The translations under genes and the position numbers were made by a program. Below the pieces are notes generated by a model, which saw nothing but the letters and a program-made list of their open reading frames with translations, did not search any database and was not told where the DNA came from. From NCBI RefSeq assembly GCF_007828955.1, contig NZ_VIVR01000001.1:3906001-3970000 (forward strand): a stretch of 64,000 nt of DNA. The letters are read 5' to 3'. Source of the stretch: Kitasatospora atroaurantiaca (lineage in GTDB: Bacteria > Actinomycetota > Actinomycetes > Streptomycetales > Streptomycetaceae). This document shows, piece by piece, positions 41,634-49,370 of the stretch; the stretch's first letter is position 1; every line of letters begins with the position of its first letter.

Positions 41634-42422
41634 ATGGCCAACCAGTACGAGCGGATTTCGACCGATTTGAGGCGGCAGATCGGCGCCGGCGAGTTGGCCC
41701 CCGGGGACAAGCTCCCTGCCGAGACGACGCTCGCCGAGATCTACGGCGTGAGCGTGCCGACTGTCCGCCAAGGCGTTGGGGTGCTCCAGGCCGAAGGGCT
41801 GGTCGAGAAGCAGCACGGCCGGGGTACGTTCGTCCGCAAGCAGCCGACCCCGGTCAAGCGGAACAATGAGCGCCACCAGTGGGAGAAGGACCGGGCGCGC
41901 GAGCCCGAATCCGAGCGCCAGAAGACCGGGGCGACCGAGCACGACACCGGTCTCACCCTGAACGATCTCGTCTTCCGCGCCGAGTACGACCGGGTGCCGG
42001 CGCCCGCCGATCTGGCAGAGCTGTTCGGGGTGCCTGAGGGCACGACACTCCTTGAGCGGACCTACCGCACCCGCTACAGCGAGGAGCGCTCACCGTTCAA
42101 CATCGCGCGCTCGTACCTCGTGCTTGATGTGGTCTCGAAGAATCCCGACCTGCTCAGCGCCGACCAGGAGCCCTGGCCGGGCGGTACGCAGAACCAGCTC
42201 TTCACGCTCGGGATCGAGCTCGACCGGATCGTGGAGACCTTCCGCGCCAGGCCGCCGACGCCTGAAGAGACGGAAGAGCTCGGCCTGCCGGTGGGTGTAT
42301 CCGTGGTCATCCTCCGGAAGACTTCGATCGACACCAACGACCGCGTGGTGGAGGTCTCCGATGTGGTGCTGCCGGGCGACCGTACCGAGATGGTCTACAC
42401 GACCAAGCTGAGCAGGTGGTGA
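41634..42422 (+). CDS. GntR-family repressor (KorSA-like)
   Basis: 262 residues: an N-terminal GntR winged HTH (YERISTDLRRQIGAGELAPG; SVPTVRQGVGVLQAEGL), a basic linker and a C-terminal UTRA effector domain. In pSAM2, KorSA represses the transfer activator and keeps the element integrated. It is divergent from the tra operon. ATG 41634 gives MANQYERI; an in-frame GTG at 41622 is an alternative. Confidence 0.9.
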   Translation: MANQYERISTDLRRQIGAGELAPGDKLPAETTLAEIYGVSVPTVRQGVGVLQAEGLVEKQHGRGTFVRKQPTPVKRNNERHQWEKDRAREPESERQKTGATEHDTGLTLNDLVFRAEYDRVPAPADLAELFGVPEGTTLLERTYRTRYSEERSPFNIARSYLVLDVVSKNPDLLSADQEPWPGGTQNQLFTLGIELDRIVETFRARPPTPEETEELGLPVGVSVVILRKTSIDTNDRVVEVSDVVLPGDRTEMVYTTKLSRW

Positions 42423-42424
42423 GC

Positions 42425-43183
42425 ATGACCAACGTCGTGAGCGTGATCACGGCAGTGCACGGGCCGTCGGCGGTGTACTTGGCGGATGCCTACAAGTCAC
42501 TCAACGAGCAGCAGTTGCCCGATAGCTGGGACTGGCAGTGGGTGATCCAGGAGGACGGCGAGACGGACGACGTTACGCCTCACGTCCCGGACGATGTGCG
42601 GATCAGCTTCGGTCAGGGGCGTCACGGCCGGGCGGGCATGGCCCGGACGATGGGCCTGTCCAGGGCGACGGGCCGATTCGTCAAAGTCCTGGACGCCGAC
42701 GACATGCTCACCCCGGGTTCTCTGGCCCGGGACCTTGCCGTACTGACCAGCCGGCCGGACGTGGCTTGGACGACCTCGCGGGTGCTCGATCTGCTCCCGG
42801 ACGGCAGGACTGTCGGCTTTGACCAGGACCCAGTGGAAGGTCCGATCGAGCGCGGCGAGGTTCTCACCCACTGGCAGGCCCACGACTTCCGCGCTCAGGT
42901 GCACCCGGCAACACTGTGTGCGCGGCGTGACCTGGTGCTCGCCCTCGGGGGGTGGATGGCGCTTCCGGCATCGGAGGACACCGGGCTGTTGCTGGCGCTG
43001 AACGCTGTCAGCCGGGGATGGTTCACCGCGGAGACGGGTCTCCTGTACCGGAAGTGGCCAGGGCAGAGCACCAACCAGGCAGCCCACAGCGAGCAGGAGG
43101 AGCGAGCTGCGCGAATGGCGGTCGTCGAAGCCCGAGCCGAGGCACTGCTCGCGTTGGAGAGCTGGCGGATCGACGCAGCTTGA
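42425..43183 (+). CDS. Family 2 glycosyltransferase
   Basis: 252 residues with a GT-A fold: the SVITAVHGP first strand, the GRAGMARTMGLSRATG helix, and the metal-binding KVLDADDML (DxD) motif. No membrane segment. It starts 2 nt after the korSA stop with AGGTGG upstream, so it is translated from the same message. Donor and acceptor are unknown. A hairpin terminator ends the unit. Confidence 0.88.
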   Translation: MTNVVSVITAVHGPSAVYLADAYKSLNEQQLPDSWDWQWVIQEDGETDDVTPHVPDDVRISFGQGRHGRAGMARTMGLSRATGRFVKVLDADDMLTPGSLARDLAVLTSRPDVAWTTSRVLDLLPDGRTVGFDQDPVEGPIERGEVLTHWQAHDFRAQVHPATLCARRDLVLALGGWMALPASEDTGLLLALNAVSRGWFTAETGLLYRKWPGQSTNQAAHSEQEERAARMAVVEARAEALLALESWRIDAA

Positions 43184-43200
43184 CCGAGGCGCGACGCGAC

Positions 43201-43241
43201 ACGGCCCCGATGGTGAGGGAGATCCTTACCACCGGGGCCGT
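43201..43241. terminator. Bidirectional hairpin terminator
   Basis: A stem of about 17 bp with few mismatches (ACGGCCCCG... / ...CGGGGCCGT) between the convergent glycosyltransferase (+) and the membrane protein gene (-). Confidence 0.85.
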
Positions 43242-43255
43242 TCGTTGTCCTGTAC

Positions 43256-43819
43256 CTACTCTTCGGTCGAGGAGCTTCGAGCGTTGGGGAGGATCAGCCC
43301 CCGTGCCGAGTGCCGGTCGCCGGCGAAGCCGCCGTTGACCCCAAGGTCTGCCCGCGCGACTTCGTGAAAGGCGTTGATGGCCCGGAAGATCTCGGTGTGC
43401 AGCGCCCGCCACTCGGTGAGGGTGCCCTCGACCAGCCGACGTGCCCGCCAGTCGATAGCCAAGGTTGCAGTGTTCACAGCGTGGGCGGCTTCGATCACGC
43501 CTTCGTCGGCGAGCATCATGAGCCGCTCGAATGCCAAGGCCCGACGCCCCTCGGCCTCCGTGAGATCCATCAGCAACTCGTGTTCGGTGCGAGGCATGGA
43601 CCGAATGTCGTGCGTGACCTCGTAAGCCAGCACGGCTGCATAGATGCAGGCCCGAACGCTGCCGACGTACTCCACGTAGGTGTCGAGCTTCTTCTCGTCC
43701 CACCGGACCCGGAGCGTATCCCGACGCTTGGTCCGCTCCATCAGGCTGTTCGTGACGTAGGTGGTCACCGACCCCAGCACCACGGCAGCGATGGTCAGCA
43801 GCTGAGTGATGGTGTCCAT
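43256..43819 (-). CDS. Orphan membrane-anchored helical protein
   Basis: 187 residues from ATG 43819 (GGGGGA upstream). One N-terminal transmembrane helix (about 3-22) is followed by a basic stop (ERTKRRD) and a long helical cytoplasmic region. Not recognised. Such proteins occur at the end of AICEs; an exclusion or immunity role would be speculation. Confidence 0.7.
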   Translation of the reverse strand: MDTITQLLTIAAVVLGSVTTYVTNSLMERTKRRDTLRVRWDEKKLDTYVEYVGSVRACIYAAVLAYEVTHDIRSMPRTEHELLMDLTEAEGRRALAFERLMMLADEGVIEAAHAVNTATLAIDWRARRLVEGTLTEWRALHTEIFRAINAFHEVARADLGVNGGFAGDRHSARGLILPNARSSSTEE

Positions 43820-43867
43820 GATCCCCCGGGCCGAATGTGAAGAGCCGTCAGACAGCTCGCCGATCAT

Positions 43868-44301
43868 AGGGCGGGTGGCCAGAGACAGACAGTGGGCATG
43901 GAGGTGAGGGGAGAGGCGGAGGGAGGGTCTTGCGTAAAACTCTTCTCTACGGGTTCAAGGCTCGCTGCGCTCGCGGCGCTGGCCCGCCGCTCGCCTCCGC
44001 TCCTGTCTTCGCCCCGCGACGGCGGCGGCCGGCCGCGCCAGGCGGACGGACGTAGGAGGGGTGGCCAACCCCGCAGTGGCTGATGGCGGGCGGCTCCACG
44101 GTTTTACCCACCTGCCAGGACCGGGACCCGCACCGAGCAAGACCGGGGGGCCACTCGGCCAAATTGCGGTCAGGCCCAGAAGCCCTGACCGAGTCGCAGC
44201 AGCTTACGGCCCCCCGATCATGCTCGGCCCCAGACCAGACAGGACACCGGCCAAAACCGCTCCACCGCCCGCGCGGCAGGCCAGCCGGTACGGTGGCTGA
44301 C
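43868..44301. other. Gene-poor, strongly structured AICE region
   Basis: 434 bp with no credible gene. It contains nested inverted repeats: CGGGGGGCC (44144-44152) pairs with GGCCCCCCG (44208-44216), and inside it GGTCAGG (44168-44174) pairs with CCTGACC (44184-44190). Such folded DNA fits a single-strand origin, a transfer locus (clt) or a small RNA; none is proven. Confidence 0.45.
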
Positions 44302-44826
44302 ATGACCCTGAGATGGGCGTGCGAGATTGCAGGCGTTTTGCTAGCTGTCCTCGGTGGCGTCATCGGAGTGCGGGGGTTCGTTCTCACCTGGGGTGAGTTC
44401 AGCCCTCACCGTCGCCTGACTCAGGACGAGCGCGACAGGATGCGCGGCGTCGGGCGGAAGATCATCGGTGTCATCCGGACGTTCGCTGACTCGGCTCTCG
44501 ACATGTGGCGAGTGTTCGTCGGCAGCTCGCCGGAAGTCACCTTGGGATCGTCGGTGGGGCTCGCACCCAGCGAGGCTCACAAGCTCATCCGAGCACCAAT
44601 CGACACCTCGAAGCCTCTGGCTGATGTGGTGAGGGCTCTCCAGGAGCAGGACCAGGAGAAGCTAGACCAGCTCCGGGAGCAGATGGGCTCCCTCGAAGCC
44701 AAGATCACTGAAGTCGCTGTCGGTGGGCTCAAGCTTCAAGTGGTGGGGTTGCTCCTTGTGACCGTGGGGACCTTGCTGGCTGCACTTCCGGCGCTGGCCT
44801 ACGACTCTCCATGGCATCACAGCTAG
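44302..44826 (+). CDS. Orphan two-helix membrane protein
   Basis: 174 residues from ATG 44302: a transmembrane helix at about 7-27, a central soluble helical part with a coiled-coil-like stretch (LQEQDQEKLDQLREQMGSLE), and a second helix near the C-terminus (about 148-168). The long open frame upstream is not supported. Last gene of the element; function unknown. The next 126 bp to the att repeat hold nothing I can support. Confidence 0.65.
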   Translation: MTLRWACEIAGVLLAVLGGVIGVRGFVLTWGEFSPHRRLTQDERDRMRGVGRKIIGVIRTFADSALDMWRVFVGSSPEVTLGSSVGLAPSEAHKLIRAPIDTSKPLADVVRALQEQDQEKLDQLREQMGSLEAKITEVAVGGLKLQVVGLLLVTVGTLLAALPALAYDSPWHHS

Positions 44827-44952
44827 CGCACGGCATGACAACCATGGCTGACAACAACACCAGCGGACAGCGGCGGATCTTGGCGTCCCTCGGCGGAGCC
44901 GGACCTCAGTAGACACGGCTCGTACCTGACCGACTTCGCACGGTTGGTCGAA

Positions 44953-45000
44953 CTGATAAGGAAGAGGCCACAGGTTCAAGTCCTGTTAGGCCCACCTGCA
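44953..45000. repeat. Distal attachment site of the AICE (partial tRNA-Ile copy)
   Basis: Exact 48-bp copy of 33731-33778. It contains only the 3' half of the tRNA, so it is not a functional tRNA gene. The chromosome resumes at 45001. Confidence 0.95.
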
Positions 45001-45036
45001 CAGAAGGCCCGGAGTGATCTCACTCCGGGCCTTCTG
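45001..45036 (+). terminator. Native tRNA-Ile terminator displaced by the element
   Basis: Perfect 17-bp stem (CAGAAGGCCCGGAGTGA and its complement) with a 2-nt loop, directly after the distal att repeat. Before integration it would have followed the tRNA-Ile gene. The 340 bp after it, to the DLW-39 gene, show no other feature. Confidence 0.85.
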
Positions 45037-45376
45037 CTTGTTTCCGCATGGTCGAGCGCTTCTTGCGCGGCTCGGGGTCGTGGAGCGGCGTCGGCGGTGG
45101 CGCCGAGGGGTTGCGGGGTGGCGCGCCCGTGGGTGGGGTGCGGGCAGACCGTACGACAGGAGGCGCGGCGTCAATCCCGTGTTCGGATCGGCCGGTTGGA
45201 CCTGGCGGCGGCTGCCCTCGAACCGGTTACCGGTGTGTATCATCGGCCGCAAGGCGGTCTGCCACCCCGGCCGCTGGTTCGTGCTCGTACATCAGAGGAC
45301 TCGCAGGTGGCCTCTTCCCCTCTCGGGAGAGCTGGCTGAGTCCGTCCCAAGCAAGCAAGAAGGACGAGGTCCCGCG

Positions 45377-45508
45377 GTGAAGAAGCTCCTCCTGGTCGCC
45401 CTGGTCGCCCTCGGCGGCTTCTTTGTCTACCGTCAGGTCCAGGCCGACCGTGCCGAGCAGGACCTGTGGACCGAGGCGACCGACCCGGTCCCCGCCGGCG
45501 CCCGCTGA
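45377..45508 (+). CDS. DLW-39 family protein
   Basis: 43 residues: KKLLLVALVALGGFFVYRQ forms one transmembrane helix, followed by the family signature EQDLWTEATD. Small single-pass protein conserved in this tRNA neighbourhood in streptomycetes; function unknown. GTG 45377 is the only start giving the conserved N-terminus. Confidence 0.9.
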   Translation: MKKLLLVALVALGGFFVYRQVQADRAEQDLWTEATDPVPAGAR

Positions 45509-45566
45509 GACACCGGACGATCTTTCGGGGGCTGCCCGCAGCCCCTGTGGGCCGGCCCTGGCCCAA

Positions 45567-45729
45567 GGCCCTGTCTGACAATTCCCGCCGGGCGCACGAC
45601 GCTGGGCATCCCGCCTGGACGCACCGGCGGATCGGCCAAGTACGACCCAGTACGAGACCGACCCGCCGGCACGCCCAGCCGGGCGCCCACCGCCGCGCGC
45701 CGATCCGGCGCGAATTGTCAGACAGGGCC
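45567..45729. mobile_element. MITE-like element with terminal inverted repeats
   Basis: 163 bp with perfect 18-bp terminal inverted repeats GGCCCTGTCTGACAATTC (45567-45584 and 45712-45729) and no transposase gene. The size and ends fit a non-autonomous insertion element mobilised by a related IS, probably IS5-like (inferred). No clear target duplication is visible. It lies between the DLW-39 gene and tRNA-Ala. Confidence 0.75.
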
Positions 45730-45805
45730 TAGTGGCCGGGGCCGGCTCGAATCCCGCTCAAGATTTTCGGGAAGAGCGGGTACGCTAGTGCGCAGCAAAC
45801 CGCAC

Positions 45806-45878
45806 GGGGCTTTAGCTCAGTTGGTAGAGCGCTGCCTTTGCAAGGCAGATGTCAGGAGTTCGAGTCTCCTAAGCTCCA
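45806..45878 (+). tRNA. tRNA-Ala (anticodon UGC)
   Basis: 73 nt; the acceptor stem GGGGCTT pairs with AAGCTCC (one G-T pair). The anticodon loop TTTGCAA gives UGC, and the T-arm AGGAGTTCGAGTCTCCT is standard. It was probably next to tRNA-Ile before the AICE and MITE entered. Confidence 0.97.
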
Positions 45879-45883
45879 CGTGC

Positions 45884-45919
45884 ACGGACGCCCCGGACCG
45901 ATCGGTCCGGGGCGTCCGT
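45884..45919. terminator. Terminator of tRNA-Ala
   Basis: A 36-bp perfect palindrome (arm ACGGACGCCCCGGACCGA) between tRNA-Ala and the convergent DUF5324 gene, so it can serve both strands. Confidence 0.85.
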
Positions 45920-45940
45920 CGTTCTCGTGCGCTGCGGTCG

Positions 45941-46891
45941 TCAGTGCGGCTTGCGCGGGTCGTGGGGCTTGGGGCGGTCGTCCGGGGCGGGCTTGCCGGG
46001 CGCGGGGTTGGGCTTGGGGGTGGAGCCGGATGCGTGGCCGCCCGGGTTGCTGCCCGGGTTTCCGCCCGGGTTGCCGCCCGGGTTGTCGCCCTGCTGCTCG
46101 CGGGGGACCGAGCCGTTGAGGAGCGTGTCGCCGCCCGCCGCGCTCGAGGCGTGGGAGCCGCCGGGGCGGGGCTCGCCCTCGGGCTTGCGGTCGTTGTTCG
46201 ACGGGCTCTGGGAGGCGGGGGGCTCGACCAGCCACTCGGGGCTGCACTGCTTGCGCCACCACTGCCAGGCGATGACGCCGGTGCCGACCGCGATGGTGCC
46301 CGCCACGGCGAGGCCGGTGGCCCAGTGGTTGCGCTGCTCCCTCTTGATGTTCTTGGCGGCGAGTTGGCTGATCTCGTCGGCGCTGACGTGGCCGTGCAGC
46401 GCGGTCAGGGCCGCGGCGCCGCGCAGCTGGGCCTCCTGGGCGACGGGCGCGATCGTCGACCGGGCTCCCTCGACGGCGACCGTGACCTTGGGGACGACGG
46501 TGCTCCTGGCCTGATCGGCGGCCGTCCTCGCCTGTTCGGCGGCCTTGGCCGCGGAGTGCTTGGCGGCCAGCGCGGCCTCCTGCGCCCGGTGGACGGCCTT
46601 GAGCGTGGTCTCCTGGGTGTGCGGGGGCAGCGCGGAGAAGGCGTGTTCGAGCTGCGGCGCCACGTGCTTGACGTACTGGAGCCTGGCGGTCTGGGCCGCC
46701 TGGGCAGCGCCGGTCCTGGCGTGGGCGCTCGCCGCGCCGACCTTGGGGCCGAGCGCCTCCAGCGTGGGGCCGAGCCGCTGCTTGGCCTCGTCCGCGTAGT
46801 GCTGTGCGGTCTCCTTGGCGGTGGTGGCATAGGGCGCGAGAGTGTCCCTGGTCCTGCCGGCCGTTTCACGAGCTGAGTCCAAACGGGTCAC
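45941..46891 (-). CDS. DUF5324 family membrane protein
   Basis: 316 residues. A long Ala/Gln-rich helical region (about 1-185, coiled-coil-like) precedes one transmembrane helix (about 193-210) and a Gly/Pro/Asn-rich tail with NPGG repeats. Conserved beside ppiA in streptomycetes; function unknown. GTG 46891 is chosen because GGAGGAG precedes it and it gives the conserved TRLDSARE start. Confidence 0.85.
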   Translation of the reverse strand: MTRLDSARETAGRTRDTLAPYATTAKETAQHYADEAKQRLGPTLEALGPKVGAASAHARTGAAQAAQTARLQYVKHVAPQLEHAFSALPPHTQETTLKAVHRAQEAALAAKHSAAKAAEQARTAADQARSTVVPKVTVAVEGARSTIAPVAQEAQLRGAAALTALHGHVSADEISQLAAKNIKREQRNHWATGLAVAGTIAVGTGVIAWQWWRKQCSPEWLVEPPASQSPSNNDRKPEGEPRPGGSHASSAAGGDTLLNGSVPREQQGDNPGGNPGGNPGSNPGGHASGSTPKPNPAPGKPAPDDRPKPHDPRKPH

Positions 46892-47089
46892 GAGATTCTC
46901 CTCCTCGGTGGCGTCCTGTATGCACATTTCCACCTGATTCGAGATCATGCATGCCTATTTGTTCCTTGGCGCGCCGGGTTGGGCCGTCTGCGGGGTCCCG
47001 GGGCACGCGCCACGGCGCGCTGCCCGCCCGCGGACGGGTCGTGGGATGATTTGTGGCGTCAGTGACATAGGTAGATAGGAAGGCACCCC

Positions 47090-47614
47090 GTGGCCGAGGA
47101 ACTGTTCGCCACCCTGAAGACCAACCGCGGCGACATCGTCATCAAGCTCTTCCCGAACCACGCCCCGAAGACGGTGGCGAACTTCGTGGAGCTGGCCGAG
47201 GGCACCCGCGAGTGGACGCACCCCCGTACCGGTGAGAAGTCCAACAAGCCGCTCTACGACGGCACCGTGTTCCACCGTGTGATCAGCGACTTCATGATCC
47301 AGGGCGGTGACCCGCTGGGCACCGGCACCGGCGGCCCGGGTTACAAGTTCGCCGACGAGTTCCACCCGGACCTCGCGTTCGACCGTCCGTTCCTGCTGGC
47401 CATGGCCAACGCCGGCCCGGGCACCAACGGCTCGCAGTTCTTCATCACGGTCACGCCGACCGCCTGGCTGACCAACAAGCACACCATCTTCGGTGAGGTC
47501 CTCGACCCGGCCAGCCAGAAGATCGTGTCGGAGATCTCCGCCGTCCAGACCGGCCGCGGCGACCGCCCGGTCAACGACGTCGTGATCGAGTCCGTGGAGA
47601 TCAAGCGCGGCTGA
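47090..47614 (+). CDS. ppiA: Peptidyl-prolyl cis-trans isomerase, cyclophilin type
   Basis: Cytoplasmic prolyl isomerase of 174 residues. Cyclophilin motifs FHRVISDFMIQGGDP (catalytic Arg) and GTNGSQFFI are intact. GTG 47090 follows an AGGAAGG site; no signal peptide. A copy lies at 63161-63685 in the mirrored arm. Confidence 0.95.
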   Translation: MAEELFATLKTNRGDIVIKLFPNHAPKTVANFVELAEGTREWTHPRTGEKSNKPLYDGTVFHRVISDFMIQGGDPLGTGTGGPGYKFADEFHPDLAFDRPFLLAMANAGPGTNGSQFFITVTPTAWLTNKHTIFGEVLDPASQKIVSEISAVQTGRGDRPVNDVVIESVEIKRG

Positions 47615-47698
47615 CGGCCTCGCAGTAGCCTTGGCGGTCCCGGCGGCGCCCCGTACGCGGTGGCGCCGCCGGGATCAGTCATGAGGAGGGACCCCCGG

Positions 47699-48598
47699 AT
47701 GCTTCCCGACGAGCCGGCCCGATCGCAGCCCGACGGCGGCAACGGCGGCCACGGCGGCCTGCCCGGCTGCTACCGGCACCCCGAGCGGGAGACGGGTATC
47801 GCCTGCGCCCGCTGCGGGCGGCCGATCTGTCCGGAGTGCATGGTGAACGCCTCGGTGGGCTTCCACTGCCCGGAGTGCGTGCGCGGCGGCAACCAGGAGG
47901 TCCGGCGGGCGACGACGCGGTTCGGCGGGCAGCCGGCCGGGGACGACGCGCTGGTCACCAAGATCCTGATCGGGATCAACCTGGTGGTCTTCGTGCTCAC
48001 CCAGTACGTCCACCCGGAGTGGCGGCTGCTGCTCGGCATGTACAGCTTCACCGGGAACGCCAGTTACGCCCCGGCGGGCGTGGCCACCGGCCCGGACGAG
48101 TGGTACCGGCTGGTGACGGCGGTCTTCGTCCACAACGGGCCGCTGCACGTGATCATGAACATGATCTCGCTGTGGGTGCTGGGGCCGCAGCTGGAGCGGG
48201 TCCTGGGCCGGCTGCGCTTCGTGGCGCTGTACGCGGTGTCCGGGCTGGCCGGCAATGCCCTCGCCTATCTGGTCACCGGCGGCAATCTGTACTCGGTGGG
48301 CGCCTCGGGGGCGATCTTCGGGCTGCTCGGGGCGACCGCGGTGCTGTTCCGCGCGAACCGTCTGCCGCTCGGTCCGGTGGTCGCGCTGCTGGTCTTCAAC
48401 CTGGTGATCAGCTTCTCGGTGCCGCTCATCGACTGGCGCGCGCACGTCGGCGGGCTGGTGGCCGGGGCCGTCACCGGAGTGGGGATGATGTACGCCCCCC
48501 GGGCGCACCGGAACGTGGTGCAGACGTTGACGGTGGCCGGAATGCTGGTCCTGGTCCTGGTGATCGTGGCTGTGGAGACCGCGCGCCTCGGGGTGTGA
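47699..48598 (+). CDS. Rhomboid family intramembrane serine protease
   Basis: 299 residues. An N-terminal B-box-like zinc domain (CYRHPE...CARCGRPICPECM...CPEC) precedes a multi-helix rhomboid domain with N154 (HVIMNM), catalytic S203 (GASG) and H249 (AHVGG). ATG 47699 is chosen because GAGGAGGG lies 8 nt upstream. It cleaves substrates within the membrane; targets unknown. The mirrored copy is frameshifted near its C-terminus. Confidence 0.92.
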   Translation: MLPDEPARSQPDGGNGGHGGLPGCYRHPERETGIACARCGRPICPECMVNASVGFHCPECVRGGNQEVRRATTRFGGQPAGDDALVTKILIGINLVVFVLTQYVHPEWRLLLGMYSFTGNASYAPAGVATGPDEWYRLVTAVFVHNGPLHVIMNMISLWVLGPQLERVLGRLRFVALYAVSGLAGNALAYLVTGGNLYSVGASGAIFGLLGATAVLFRANRLPLGPVVALLVFNLVISFSVPLIDWRAHVGGLVAGAVTGVGMMYAPRAHRNVVQTLTVAGMLVLVLVIVAVETARLGV

Positions 48599-48758
48599 GC
48601 CGAGGCGCCCCGGCATGCCGGGCGCGCCGTTGTCCACAGCGTGCGCAGGGGTGTGCACAGCTGATGGGGCGGGCGGTCGGCGAAGGGTGCCTCTACGCGC
48701 GTCCAGCTGTGGTTCTCGCGCAACCGGGTGAGTGGTCGCACAGCGGCCGACGAACAAG

Positions 48759-48810
48759 TTATCCACAGGCTGGGCGGACTTTTCCCCAGTGTGGATAACT
48801 GTGTGGATAA
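48759..48810. promoter_or_regulatory. Cluster of three perfect DnaA boxes outside oriC
   Basis: TTATCCACA at 48759-48767 and TGTGGATAA at 48790-48798 and 48802-48810, all perfect matches, within the 319-bp gap between the convergent rhomboid and crgA genes. A weaker TTGTCCACA lies near 48630. It may titrate DnaA, as described for DnaA-box clusters of S. coelicolor. Confidence 0.7.
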
Positions 48811-48917
48811 ACATACGGTCCGACGCTACGGGCCCGGCTGGAGCCGACCCCGGGCATGCCCGAGCACCGCTTCGGCCACCGGACCGGAGCGGTGCTCAGG
48901 AGCAGCTCAGAGGGGGC

Positions 48918-49172
48918 TTACTTCCACTGGGTGGAGACGCCGAACCCTGCCGCGATGAAGCCGAAACCGGCCAGGATGTTCCAGTTGCCCCAGCTGCTGA
49001 CCGGCCAGCTGCCGCTCGTCACGTAGTAGGTGACGATCCACACCAACCCGATCAGGAACAGCGCCAGCATCAGGGGTGCCACCCAGGTGCGACCGGAGCT
49101 GATCTTCACCGCGGTCGTCGACGCCGGCGGCGGGGTGTAGTCGGACTTCTTGCGGAGTCGAGACTTCGGCAC
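48918..49172 (-). CDS. crgA: Cell division protein CrgA
   Basis: 84 residues: N-terminal [15 protein letters not shown], two transmembrane helices (about 31-50 and 62-80), and a C-terminus ending STQWK. CrgA coordinates septation with growth in Streptomyces and recruits divisome proteins in mycobacteria. GTG 49172 has GGAG upstream and gives the standard length; longer frames are not supported. Confidence 0.95.
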   Translation of the reverse strand: MPKSRLRKKSDYTPPPASTTAVKISSGRTWVAPLMLALFLIGLVWIVTYYVTSGSWPVSSWGNWNILAGFGFIAAGFGVSTQWK

Positions 49173-49370
49173 GAGGGGATCTCCTGTCGATGCGCTGTGA
49201 CCGCGCAGGGTGCAGCGGGGGGCGGGCGGCGGTGGGGACCGGTCCGTACGGGGCGATCGGTCGGCACTTCCGCAGGCGAACCTGCGGGCGTACCGGACAG
49301 GGCGCTCCGCACATGCCACCGGCGTCCGTTAGCGTAGTGGCTCGCCGGGTCTTAAGGAGATAAGGGTACG

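Larger units (their letters stand above)
33731..45000. mobile_element. Integrated AICE (pSAM2-type integrative and conjugative element)
   Basis: 11.3 kb bounded by 48-bp direct repeats of the tRNA-Ile 3' end. It has the full pSAM2-type set. For excision, integration and replication: int, xis and rep, with overlapping genes. For transfer: an FtsK-like Tra and Spd-like membrane proteins. For control: a GntR/KorSA homologue and an SCO3933-like regulator. Most genes run leftward from 41.4 to 33.8 kb. Passengers are a GGDEF protein, a glycosyltransferase, a DUF6197-like protein and small zinc-ribbon proteins. The element looks intact, with no frameshift in the core genes. Confidence 0.95.

Noticed and set aside
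43868..44301. Protein-coding gene on the minus strand of the structured region
   Set aside because: The open frame is compositionally like a shadow, lacks a ribosome site and ends inside the stem-rich DNA.
44844..44912. 22-codon frame after the last AICE gene
   Set aside because: Too short, no ribosome site and no recognisable motif.
44953..45000. Second tRNA-Ile gene
   Set aside because: Only the 3' half from the anticodon on is present, with no D-arm or 5' acceptor strand; it is the attachment repeat.
33731..45000. Restriction-modification, toxin-antitoxin or CRISPR system in the AICE
   Set aside because: No nuclease, methyltransferase, toxin pair or spaced repeat array could be recognised in any frame.
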